DNA of 64,000 bases, from the NCBI RefSeq assembly GCF_029952525.1, contig NZ_JASAOF010000018.1:1-64000 (forward strand), written 5' to 3'. Shown one piece after another: positions 43,118 through 50,634 of the stretch. This DNA comes from Saccharopolyspora ipomoeae. Its GTDB lineage: Bacteria > Actinomycetota > Actinomycetes > Mycobacteriales > Pseudonocardiaceae. The stretch's first letter is position 1; every line of letters begins with the position of its first letter. The notes beneath the pieces were generated by a model. The model made no database searches. It was not told where the DNA came from and saw nothing but the letters and a program-made list of their open reading frames with translations. The translations under genes and the position numbers were made by a program.

Positions 43118-43447
43118 CTGCCATCCGAGAAGTCGTGTTCGGGCAAGGTTTTTCGCGCTCCCCGACCTACCGCGCGGCGGGCGAGCATGCCAGATGATCA
43201 TGCATCCGGAATAGGAGTGATCCCACAGCCCGGAACAACGATGCGGACTCGCCGGAATTACGCGAGAACAACGTTCGCTCACCCCCGCCAAACTGTTCAC
43301 GCAGGGCGACTTCTCGATTTCCCAGGTCTTCGCCGCTTGCGGAATTCCTCTTCTCATTTCGAGGGGTTGTTCGTGGCTTTCCTCTCCACTCTCCGCAATC
43401 GCCGCGGGGTTGTTCCGAGCGCTTCCCGCTGACCACAATCCGGCCCC
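43118..43447. other. intergenic region between divergent genes, no gene seen
   Basis: About 330 bp separating the LCP gene and a small membrane protein gene. It is AT-richer than the flanks and should contain both promoters. The in-frame extension of the LCP gene into it lacks coding bias. Confidence 0.5.
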
Positions 43448-43858
43448 ATGAATTACCCGCAGCCTCCGGGCCACGGCCCCTACCCGCCGCACCAGGGCGG
43501 CCCGTACCCGCCGCAGGGTTACGGCTATCCCCCGCAGGGACGGCCTCCGCAGGACGACTACTACGAGGAGCGGCGGCGCCGCGACGAGAGCTCTGCCCGC
43601 GTCGCGCACGTCGTCCGCGTCGTGCTCGGCATCGTGCTCACGATCTTCCTGCTGCACGTGCTGTTCGTCGTCTTCGACGCCAACCAGGGAAACGAGTTCG
43701 TCTCGGTCATCTACGTCCTGGCCAAGACCCTGGTGCTGGGCCTCGGTGACGTGTTCACCCCCGACGACGCGCTGCTGGGCGTCGTCCTCAACTACGGCCT
43801 GGCCGCGCTGGTCTACGTCGTCATCGGTCAGCTGATCATCAAGGCGCTGCGCCGCTGA
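43448..43858 (+). CDS. small membrane protein with Pro/Tyr/Gly-rich N-terminus
   Basis: 136 residues. Residues 1-40 are low-complexity proline/glycine/tyrosine/glutamine (HGPYPPHQGGPYPPQGYGYP) likely disordered and cytoplasmic; a charged block ERRRRDESSARV follows; then helices VVRVVLGIVLTIFLLHVLFVVF (about 56-77), SVIYVLAKTLVLGLGDVF and ALLGVVLNYGLAALVYVVIGQL. This three-helix layout with a Pro-rich head is common in actinomycetes; function unknown. A strong hairpin follows the stop. Confidence 0.75.
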   Translation: MNYPQPPGHGPYPPHQGGPYPPQGYGYPPQGRPPQDDYYEERRRRDESSARVAHVVRVVLGIVLTIFLLHVLFVVFDANQGNEFVSVIYVLAKTLVLGLGDVFTPDDALLGVVLNYGLAALVYVVIGQLIIKALRR

Positions 43859-43861
43859 ACC

Positions 43862-43901
43862 GCGAACGACCCGGACGAGAGCGCTCGTCCGGGTCGTTCG
43901 C
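43862..43901. terminator. bidirectional terminator hairpin
   Basis: Perfect 18-bp stem GCGAACGACCCGGACGAG at 43862-43879 with complement at 43884-43901 and a four-base loop, four bases after the small membrane protein stop and just before the end of the convergent monooxygenase gene. Confidence 0.88.
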
Positions 43902-43908
43902 GTTCGGC

Positions 43909-45072
43909 TCAGGAAGCCGGAGTGGGCGCTCCGGCGAAGGGGATGCTCGCCGGGGCCGGTTCGGCCTCCGCTCGGGCCGGGTGCCGCCAGAGGCCCTTGC
44001 GCTCCAGGATCGGCAGCACGCCCTCGCCGAACCAGTACGCCTCCTCCAGGTGCGGGTGACCGGAGAGCACGAACTCGTCGATGCCCAGCGCGTGGTACTC
44101 CTCGATGCGCTCGGCGACCTCGGCGTGGCTGCCCACCAGCGCCGTGCCCGCTCCCCCGCGCACCAGGCCGACGCCCGCCCACAGGTTCGGGTAGATCTCC
44201 AGCTCCGAGGTGGAGCCGCGGTGCAGCTCCAGCATCCGCTTCTGCCCCTCGGACTCGCTGCGCCCCAGGCCCGCCTGGACCTGCTCGATGACCGACGGGT
44301 CGAGGGCGTCGAGCAGCCGCTGCGCCTCGGCCCACGCCTGCTCGGCAGTGTCGCGGCTGATCACGTGCAGCCGGATGCCGAAGCGCGGCGAGCGGCCCTG
44401 CGCGGCGGCCAGGCCGCGGATCCACTCGATCTTCTCGGCGACCTTGGCGGGCGGTTCGCCCCAGGTCAGGTACACGTCGGAGTGCTTGGCGGCGACGTCG
44501 CCCGCAGCCGGTGACGAGCCGCCGAAGTACACCTGCGGCACCGGGTCGGGCACGCGGGTGAGCTCGGCGCCCTCGACGCGGACGTGCTCGCCGTGGAAGT
44601 CGACCCGCTCGCCGCGCCACAGGCCGCGCACGACCTCCAGGAACTCGTCGCAGCGGGCGTAGCGGGCGTCCTTGTCCAGGAAGTCGCCGTAGGCGCGCTG
44701 CTCGTGGCTCTCGCCGCCGGTGACGACGTTGAGCAGCAGCCGCTGCCCGGAGTGCCGCTGGAAGGTCGCGGCCATCTGCGCGCCGAGGGTCGGCGAGAGC
44801 AGGCCGGGCCGGAAGGCGACCAGGAACTTCAGCCGCTCGGTGACCTCGGCGAGCATCGCGGTCGACAGCCACGCGTCCTCGCACCACGCACCGGTCGGCG
44901 TCAGCGCGCCTTCGAACCCGAGCTGCTCGGCGCTGCGCGCGATCTGCCCGAGGTAGCCCAGCGTGGCCGGGCGGGCGCCACCGGCGGTGTGCGTGGGCGT
45001 GCCGTGCCCGCCGCCGACGAGGTAGCGGCTGTCGCCGTAGGTGGGCAGGAACCAGTGGAAGGTGAGGGGCAT
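43909..45072 (-). CDS. ssuD: FMNH2-dependent alkanesulfonate monooxygenase (SsuD type)
   Basis: 387 residues from the ATG at 45072 (GGAGA upstream). Luciferase-like TIM barrel: LTFHWFLPTYGDSRYLVGG at the start is the SsuD pattern; LGFEGALTPTGAWCEDAWL holds the active-site cysteine; FLVAFRPGLLSPTLGAQMA, LLLNVVTGGESHEQRAYGD and VYFGGSSPAAGDVAAKHSDVYL follow. SsuD uses FMNH2 from a partner reductase to release sulfite from alkanesulfonates during sulfur starvation. No ssuE or ssuABC gene is next to it, but the divergent MHS transporter may provide uptake. A 25-codon leader peptide is encoded 57 bp upstream. Confidence 0.92.
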   Translation of the reverse strand: MPLTFHWFLPTYGDSRYLVGGGHGTPTHTAGGARPATLGYLGQIARSAEQLGFEGALTPTGAWCEDAWLSTAMLAEVTERLKFLVAFRPGLLSPTLGAQMAATFQRHSGQRLLLNVVTGGESHEQRAYGDFLDKDARYARCDEFLEVVRGLWRGERVDFHGEHVRVEGAELTRVPDPVPQVYFGGSSPAAGDVAAKHSDVYLTWGEPPAKVAEKIEWIRGLAAAQGRSPRFGIRLHVISRDTAEQAWAEAQRLLDALDPSVIEQVQAGLGRSESEGQKRMLELHRGSTSELEIYPNLWAGVGLVRGGAGTALVGSHAEVAERIEEYHALGIDEFVLSGHPHLEEAYWFGEGVLPILERKGLWRHPARAEAEPAPASIPFAGAPTPAS

Positions 45073-45128
45073 CTGCTTCTCCAAAAGTCCGACGTGGACT
45101 GCCTGTCCGATCTGCGCGGGAGGGGAAG

Positions 45129-45206
45129 TCAGCTGCGACAGGCCTGCGCGACCACGCGGAGCAGGTCCACGTGGCGGCGGCGGGTCAGGGGTTCCACGCG
45201 CTTCAT
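45129..45206 (-). CDS. sulfur-gene leader peptide upstream of ssuD
   Basis: 25 codons with sequence MKRVEPLTRRRHVDLLRVVA then QACRS, ending 56 bp before the ssuD start. The core LTRRRHVDLLRV...AC matches the short peptides annotated as putative leader peptides upstream of sulfate, cysteine and sulfonate genes in actinobacteria. The cysteine codon near the end would let ribosomes sense cysteine supply and control the downstream gene by attenuation or translational coupling; that mechanism is inferred. No clear ribosome site precedes the ATG. Confidence 0.7.
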   Translation of the reverse strand: MKRVEPLTRRRHVDLLRVVAQACRS

Positions 45207-45314
45207 CGTTCGGCAGCGGGCGGAGCGAAGTCAACGAACGCGCGACGCATCCCACAACGTGGAAAATTGCTCCCACTCTTGACCGGGTCGGAGTCCGGCG
45301 GCGAAGCTCGGCCC

Positions 45315-45395
45315 GTGCTCCGCCCCGCACTGCTGACCTCCCGCCACCACGTCGACCTGCTCCGCGTGGCCTCCGCGGCGTGTCCGGGTACCTGA
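45315..45395 (+). CDS. sulfur-gene leader peptide upstream of the MHS transporter
   Basis: 26 codons from a GTG, sequence VLRPALLTSRHHVDLLRVAS then AACPGT, stopping 49 bp before the transporter start. The core TSRHHVDLLRVASAAC is closely related to the leader at 45129-45206 on the other strand, including the cysteine six to eight residues from the end. GGCCGG and CCGGCC follow it and can pair as a hairpin before the transporter ribosome site. Other in-frame starts are possible. Confidence 0.65.
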   Translation: MLRPALLTSRHHVDLLRVASAACPGT

Positions 45396-45444
45396 TCCCG
45401 ACACCCGTTCTTAACCGGCCGGACCCCCGGCCTTGGAGGCAGTG

Positions 45445-46773
45445 ATGACCGCGGGCCTGCAGCCTGCTCCGGACGTGCGCGAGGTCTCGCGCCGGGACGT
45501 GCGCACCGTGATCGTGTCGAGCCTGATGGGCACCACGGTCGAGTGGTACGACTTCTTCCTGTACAGCACCGCGGCCGGGCTGGTGTTCGACAAGCTCTTC
45601 TTCCCCACCGACGACCCCGCCGTGTCGACGATGCTGGCGTTCGTCACGTTCTTCGTCGGGTTCGTCGCCCGCCCGCTCGGCGGAATCCTGTTCGGACACA
45701 TCGGCGACCGCATCGGCCGCAAGCGCACGCTGGTGACCACCATGCTGCTGATGGGCCTGTCCACGGCGGCGATGGGCGCGCTGCCCACCTACGAGCAGGT
45801 CGGGCTGCTCGCGCCGCTGCTGCTGGTGCTGCTGCGCGTGGTGCAGGGGCTGGCGATCGGCGGCGAGTGGGCCGGCGCCGTGCTCATGGCCGTCGAGTAC
45901 GCCCCGCCCGGCAAGCGCGCCTGGTACGGCGCGTGGCCGCAGGTCGGCCTCGCGCTCGGCCTCGGTCTGGGCACCGGGCTGTTCGCGCTGCTCGGCAACG
46001 TCCTCGACGACGCGCAGTTCCTCGGCTACGGCTGGCGGATCGCGTTCGGCGTGAGCATCCTGCTGGTCCTCATCGGCCTGGTGATCCGGCTGCGGGTGGC
46101 CGAAACCCCGGCGTTCGAGCGGATGCGGGAGACCCAGGGCGCCGCGAAGGCCCCGCTGGTCGAGCTGTTCCGCGACCGCACCACCCGCCGCAACACCGTG
46201 CTGGGACTGCTCTCGCGGTGGGCCGAGGGCGCGGCGTTCAACACCTGGGCGGTGTTCTTCCTGTCGTACGCCACCTCGACGCTGCACCTGCCGCGCAACG
46301 GCGTGCTGATCTCGGTGATGCTGGCCTCGGCCGTGTTGGCGGTGCTGCTGCCGGTGTTCGGACGCGTCAGCGACCGCATCACGCCCCGCCGCGCCTACGC
46401 GCTGGGCGCCGGGCTGTTCGCGCTGTCGGTCTACCCCGCGTTCGTGGCGTTCCAGACCCGGGACCTGCTGTTGTCCGGGATCATCATCGTGCTGGTTCTG
46501 GGCGTGGTGCACGCGCTGCTCTACGCGCCCCAGGGCACCCTCTACGCCCAGCTGGCCCCGGTGCGCTCGCGCTACACCGGGATGTCGTTCGTCTACCAGT
46601 TCTCCGGAATCTACGCCTCGGGCCTGACCCCGCTCATCGTCACCGCGCTCATCGCGGTCGGCGGCGGGTCGCCGTGGTGGGCGTGCGGCTACCTGGTGCT
46701 CACCGGCCTCATCGGCCTCACCGCCACCCTCGCGCTGCGGCCCGCCGACCTGCACGCGGCGGAAACCCGTTGA
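45445..46773 (+). CDS. MHS-family MFS metabolite:proton symporter
   Basis: 442 residues from ATG with GGAGG five bases upstream. Metabolite:H+ symporter pattern: SSLMGTTVEWYDFFLYSTAA at helix 1, LAFVTFFVGFVARPLGGILF then GHIGDRIGRKRTLV (motif A), GLAIGGEWAGAVLMAVEYAP in helix 4-5, and VAETPAFERMRE in the central loop. Relatives carry shikimate, proline/betaine, citrate or dicarboxylates. Because it is divergent from ssuD and has the same type of leader peptide, a sulfonate or other sulfur-containing organic acid is a reasonable substrate guess. Confidence 0.88.
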   Translation: MTAGLQPAPDVREVSRRDVRTVIVSSLMGTTVEWYDFFLYSTAAGLVFDKLFFPTDDPAVSTMLAFVTFFVGFVARPLGGILFGHIGDRIGRKRTLVTTMLLMGLSTAAMGALPTYEQVGLLAPLLLVLLRVVQGLAIGGEWAGAVLMAVEYAPPGKRAWYGAWPQVGLALGLGLGTGLFALLGNVLDDAQFLGYGWRIAFGVSILLVLIGLVIRLRVAETPAFERMRETQGAAKAPLVELFRDRTTRRNTVLGLLSRWAEGAAFNTWAVFFLSYATSTLHLPRNGVLISVMLASAVLAVLLPVFGRVSDRITPRRAYALGAGLFALSVYPAFVAFQTRDLLLSGIIIVLVLGVVHALLYAPQGTLYAQLAPVRSRYTGMSFVYQFSGIYASGLTPLIVTALIAVGGGSPWWACGYLVLTGLIGLTATLALRPADLHAAETR

Positions 46774-46787
46774 TCGAGCGGACGAGC

Positions 46788-46832
46788 GCGGGCGTCGACC
46801 GGGAGAGCTTCGAACCCCCGGTCGACGCCCGC
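46788..46832. terminator. terminator hairpin between convergent genes
   Basis: Perfect 16-bp stem GCGGGCGTCGACCGGG (46788-46803) with complement at 46817-46832, 15 bases after the transporter stop and eight bases before the end of the convergent FHA gene. Confidence 0.85.
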
Positions 46833-46839
46833 GTCGCGC

Positions 46840-47250
46840 TCACAGCCCCGTGCGGTAGGTGAACCGGGCCTTGCCGATCCAGATCTCGTCGCCCTCGTGC
46901 AGCTCCGCGGTGTCCACCGGCAGCCTGTTGAGGTACGTGCCGTTGAGCGAGCCGCCGTCGACGAGCACGTGGGCCTCGCCCCGGCGCCGGATCTCGGCGT
47001 GCTCCTTGGAGACGGTGATGTCATCGACGACGATGTCGCATATGGCGTCCCGCCCTATCGTGGTGCGCTCCGCCTGGAGCACGAAACCACTGCCCACAGC
47101 GTTGCCGCGGGTGATCATCAGGCGGGGCTTGCCGCTGAGCTCGTCGGCGGAGCGAGGCGCCGGAAGTTCATGAGGAGCGGACGCCCTGGCAGTCTCGGAT
47201 TGCTTCTCGACTGCGTGCGATGCGGACGCGCCGATCCTGGTCTGTTCCAT
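46840..47250 (-). CDS. FHA-domain protein (GarA-like)
   Basis: 136 residues from ATG 47250, with GGGAGA upstream. After a 40-residue flexible start comes one FHA domain: LMITRGNAVGSGFVLQ, TTIGRDAICDIVVDDITVSKEHAEIRR, VLVDGGSLNGTYLN and GDEIWIGKARFTYR. The GR, SxxH and NG residues that bind phosphothreonine are all present. GarA/OdhI homologues regulate 2-oxoglutarate dehydrogenase and glutamate metabolism and are phosphorylated at an N-terminal ETTS motif; ETT occurs in the frame only upstream of the chosen start, so this is more likely a paralogue than GarA itself. Confidence 0.85.
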   Translation of the reverse strand: MEQTRIGASASHAVEKQSETARASAPHELPAPRSADELSGKPRLMITRGNAVGSGFVLQAERTTIGRDAICDIVVDDITVSKEHAEIRRRGEAHVLVDGGSLNGTYLNRLPVDTAELHEGDEIWIGKARFTYRTGL

Positions 47251-47500
47251 GGTCGTCTCCCTAGCCAACAAGCGTGAAACCTCCGAAGGCACCTGCCCGT
47301 AACCGAGCGGCTACACACAGCATGCCGAAGGAACGACCGCACTCGCTAGGACCAACGTCCTCAATTCACCGAACCTGACGTGGAGTGTGAGCCAGGTCTC
47401 GGTGAATTCGGGGAGACTTTTCCGGGTGGGGCCGCCGGAAACGCGCGATATCTCCGACGGCCCCGGTCCGGATTACTTCACCGGCGTCCTCTCTTCGGGG

Positions 47501-47545
47501 CGCCTCACTTGACGGTGCCTCACTTGACGGCGCCTCACTTGACGG
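47501..47545 (-). repeat. three tandem 15-bp copies over a stop codon
   Basis: The 15-mer CGCCTCACTTGACGG (one copy with T first) occurs three times end to end. On the minus strand each unit encodes the permease's closing codons and stop, so the permease gene ends GAVK-stop and the same end is repeated in frame twice more. Upstream (47251-47500) no gene is seen. Confidence 0.9.
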
Positions 47546-48356
47546 CGCCCATCGACAGACCCCGCACCAAGTGGTTCTGCGCGATCCAGCCGATGACCAT
47601 CACCGGCAGCGAGGCCATCAGGGCCGCCGCCGACAGCTGGGCCCAGTACAGGCCCTCGCTGGTGATGAAGCCGACCAGGAAGACCGGCACGGTGCCGGCC
47701 TGGGCGGCGGTGAGGTTGACCGCGTAGAAGAACTCCGTCCAGGAGAAGATCACGCAGATCAGCGCCGTCGCCGCGATGCCCGGTGCGACGACCGGCAGGA
47801 TCACCCGGAACAGCAGCACCGGCAGCGGTGCGCCGTCGACCCGGGCGGCCTCGACCATCTCCTTGGGCACCTCCAGGAAGAACGACCGCATCATCCACAC
47901 CGCCAGCGGCAGGTTCATCGCCGTGTAGAGGATGACCAGCGCCCAGACGTTGTCCAGCAGACCGATGTTCTGCGAGATGACGTACAGCGGGATGATCGCC
48001 GCCACGATCGGAAGCATCTTGGTGGACAAGAAGAATCCGAGCACGCCCTGGGTCCCGGGCACCGCCGAGATGGACAGCGCGTAGGCCGCCGGGACCGCCA
48101 GCAGCAGCACCAGCAGCGTCGACACGATCGTCACGAACGCCGAGTTGCCCAGGTACGGCAGGAAGCCGCGTTCCATGATCCCGGCGAACTGGCTCAGCGT
48201 CGGGGTGAACAGCAGCCGCGGCGGATCGGTGTAGGCGTCGGCCTCCTCCTTGAAGGAGGTCAGCACCATCCACAGCAGCGGGAAGACGAACAGGATCGCC
48301 ACGACCCAGGTGAACGCCGTGAGCGCCCACCGGCCGATCGGGTTCGAGGTATGCAT
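47535..48356 (-). CDS. ABC transporter permease, carbohydrate/polyol type (MalG-like)
   Basis: 273 residues, six predicted helices. N-terminal helix WALTAFTWVVAILFVFPLLW; the EAA loop EVPKEMVEAARVDGAPLPVLLFRVILPV (with the conserved glycine) contacts the ATPase; the C-terminus ends IAQNHLVRGLSMGAVK, typical of the MalG/LacG group. It forms the channel with the permease upstream. Start ATG overlaps the upstream stop by one base. No ATPase gene is in this operon, so a shared MsiK-type ATPase is probable. Confidence 0.92.
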   Translation of the reverse strand: MHTSNPIGRWALTAFTWVVAILFVFPLLWMVLTSFKEEADAYTDPPRLLFTPTLSQFAGIMERGFLPYLGNSAFVTIVSTLLVLLLAVPAAYALSISAVPGTQGVLGFFLSTKMLPIVAAIIPLYVISQNIGLLDNVWALVILYTAMNLPLAVWMMRSFFLEVPKEMVEAARVDGAPLPVLLFRVILPVVAPGIAATALICVIFSWTEFFYAVNLTAAQAGTVPVFLVGFITSEGLYWAQLSAAALMASLPVMVIGWIAQNHLVRGLSMGAVK

Positions 48357-49279
48357 CAGCGCGCCTCGCTCAGGCCGAAGGTGCGGAACATCAAGCGCAG
48401 CGCGAAGTTCGCGACGATCAGGGTCAGGATGACCACGACGACGCCCATCGCCGAGGACTGGCCGATGTCGAAGCCCTCGAACGCGCGCTGGTAGATGTAG
48501 TACGGCAGGTTGGTGCTGGCCGTGCCCGGACCGCCCTGCGTCATCAGGAAGATCGCGTCGAAGCTGTTGACGATGTAGATCGCCCCCAGCAGACCCGCCA
48601 GCTGCAGGTACCGCGACAGCTGCGGCAGCGTGATCGACGCGAACGTCCGCCACCGCCCGGCGCCGTCGACCGCGGCGGCCTCCAGCACCTCCTTGGACTG
48701 GCCCTGCAGGCCCGCCAGGATCAGCAGCATCATGAACGGCGTCCACTGCCAGATGACCTGCGTCATCACCGACGCCAGCGGGAACTCCGCGAGCCAGTCG
48801 GTGTCGCCGCCGAAGACGAAGTTCAGCAGCCCGTAGGTCGGGTCGAACATCGTGGTCTTCCACAGCAGCGCACCGGCCGCGGGCAGGATCAGGAACGGCG
48901 TGATCAGCAGGGTGCGGACCACGCCGCGCCCCAGGAACTTCCGGTCCAGCAGGATCGCCAGGCCCAGGCCCAGCAGCATCGAGATGAACACGCACACCAC
49001 GGTCAGCACCACGGTGTTGAGCAGCGCCCCGCGGAACTGGCTGTCGGCGAAGACGTCGACGTAGTTGCGCAGACCCACGAAGTGGCGCGAACCGGGCCGC
49101 ACCAGGTTCCAGGACTGGAACGAGTAGACCACCGTCATCAGGAACGGGATCTGCGTGACCAGAACCGTGAACAGCAGCGCGGGCAGCAGCGGCGCCCGCC
49201 GCAGCCAGGCACCGGACTTCGCGGTCTCGTTCTTGCGCACCGCGGGCGCCTGGACTTCTTCGACCACCGTTTGGCTCAT
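48356..49279 (-). CDS. ABC transporter permease, carbohydrate/polyol type (MalF-like)
   Basis: 307 residues with six helices after a short cytoplasmic start. Characteristic parts are LLPALLFTVLVTQIPFLMTV, YSFQSWNLVRPGSRHFVGLRNY, LLITPFLILPAAGALLWKTTMF, and the EAA loop GQSKEVLEAAAVDGAGRWRTFASITLP. IFLMTQGGPGTASTNLPYYIY is typical of sorbitol/mannitol and related permeases (SmoF, MtlF). It is translated just after the binding-protein gene, overlapping by four bases. Confidence 0.92.
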   Translation of the reverse strand: MSQTVVEEVQAPAVRKNETAKSGAWLRRAPLLPALLFTVLVTQIPFLMTVVYSFQSWNLVRPGSRHFVGLRNYVDVFADSQFRGALLNTVVLTVVCVFISMLLGLGLAILLDRKFLGRGVVRTLLITPFLILPAAGALLWKTTMFDPTYGLLNFVFGGDTDWLAEFPLASVMTQVIWQWTPFMMLLILAGLQGQSKEVLEAAAVDGAGRWRTFASITLPQLSRYLQLAGLLGAIYIVNSFDAIFLMTQGGPGTASTNLPYYIYQRAFEGFDIGQSSAMGVVVVILTLIVANFALRLMFRTFGLSEAR

Positions 49280-50634
49280 CGCGTCTCCCGGTAGGACTCG
49301 CCGACGGACTCGGCGTACTCCTGGGACTGCTCCAGGGCCTCGTCGACGGTGATCCGTCCGGCGATGGCCGCCGACAACTGCTGACTGATCCGGGTGCCCA
49401 GGTCCTGGAACTCCGGGATGCCGACGAACTGGATCCCCGGGTACGGAACGGGGTTCGCCATCGTGTTGGACTGCTTCGCCTTGTCGATGCCGTAGAGCGT
49501 CGGCTGCGCGTAGGCCGCGGCGGCCTGCTGGTACTCCGGGATCTCGTAGGTCGACTTGCGCACGCCCGGCGGAACCCGGTTCCAGCCGAAGGTCGTGCCG
49601 ACCTGCTTGACGAACCGCTTGGAGGTCATCCAGCTCATGAACTGCCAGGCGGCGTCCTTGTCCTTGGCGACCTTGGGCATCGCCAGCGACCAGGTGTAGA
49701 GCCAACCGGCCTCGGGGGTGCGCTCGACCGGGGCGGCGACGTAGCCGTTCTTGCCGACGACCTTGCTCTCGGCCGGGTCCTCGTTGGTGCCGGCCATGAC
49801 CGTCGCGTCGTACCACATCGCGGCCTGGCCCTGCGCGTAGTGCGTGCCGCACTCGGAGAACCCGGCGCTGGAGGCACCGATCTCACCGTGCTCGCGCACC
49901 AGGTTCACGTAGAAGTTGGCCGCCGCCTTGAACTCCGGCGAGGTGATCTGGGCGTTCCAGTTCTCGTCGAAGTAGCGGGCCCCGAAGGTGTTGGCGACCG
50001 TGGAGAACGGCGCCAGGCTCTCGCCCCAGCCGGGCTTGCCGCGCAGGCAGATGCCCGACATGCCGGTGGCCGGGTTGTCGAGCTTGGCCGCGAAATCGGC
50101 GATCTGCTGCCAGGTCGGGTGCTCGGGCATGACCAGACCGGCCTGCTCGAAGAGGTCCTTGCGGTAGGTCAGGAACGACGACTCGCCGTAGAACGGCACC
50201 GCGTACATCGACCCGTCGTGCGACAGCGAGTCCCGGATGGTCGGGATGAAGTCGTCGGCGTCGTAGCCGGGGGTCTTGTCGATGTAGGGCTGGAGGTTCT
50301 CCAGCCAGCCGTTGGCCGCCCACTGCGGGGTCTCGTAGTTGCTGATCATCGCCACGTCGAACTCGCCGCCCTGGGTGGCGGTGGAGGCGGTGATCTTCGC
50401 GCGTGCCTGGTTCTCCGGCAGCTGCACGAACTTCAGGTTGATCCCCGGGTTCTCCTTCTCGAACTCGCCCTTGAGCGCGACCGCGTCCTCCATCTGCGGG
50501 TTGGACACGATCGCGATCACCAGGGTTCGTCCGCCGGAGCCCAGCGCCCCGGCTCCGGCGCAGCTGGTCAGCAGCAGGCCGACCATCGCCAGCAGCGCGA
50601 GCCGTATCCGGCCGCGCCGTAACGACTTAGGCAT
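49276..50634 (-). CDS. extracellular solute-binding lipoprotein for sugars or polyols
   Basis: 452 residues from ATG 50634 (GGGAGG upstream). Lipobox LLLTSC marks attachment to the outer face of the membrane. Family 1 binding protein: VAMISNYETPQWAANGWLENL, PFYGESSFLTYRKDLFEQAG, WQQIADFAAKLDNP, GQAAMWYDATVMAG and KDAAWQFMSWMTS. This arrangement resembles mannitol/sorbitol binding proteins (SmoE, MtlE). It overlaps the upstream dehydrogenase gene by 8 bp, so uptake and oxidation are co-regulated. Confidence 0.92.
   Translation of the reverse strand: MPKSLRRGRIRLALLAMVGLLLTSCAGAGALGSGGRTLVIAIVSNPQMEDAVALKGEFEKENPGINLKFVQLPENQARAKITASTATQGGEFDVAMISNYETPQWAANGWLENLQPYIDKTPGYDADDFIPTIRDSLSHDGSMYAVPFYGESSFLTYRKDLFEQAGLVMPEHPTWQQIADFAAKLDNPATGMSGICLRGKPGWGESLAPFSTVANTFGARYFDENWNAQITSPEFKAAANFYVNLVREHGEIGASSAGFSECGTHYAQGQAAMWYDATVMAGTNEDPAESKVVGKNGYVAAPVERTPEAGWLYTWSLAMPKVAKDKDAAWQFMSWMTSKRFVKQVGTTFGWNRVPPGVRKSTYEIPEYQQAAAAYAQPTLYGIDKAKQSNTMANPVPYPGIQFVGIPEFQDLGTRISQQLSAAIAGRITVDEALEQSQEYAESVGESYRETR

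Noticed and set aside
44909-46755. Long minus-strand extension upstream of ssuD through the transporter gene
   Set aside because: The ATG at 45072 has a good ribosome site and begins the SsuD fold; the extension is antisense to the transporter and low complexity.
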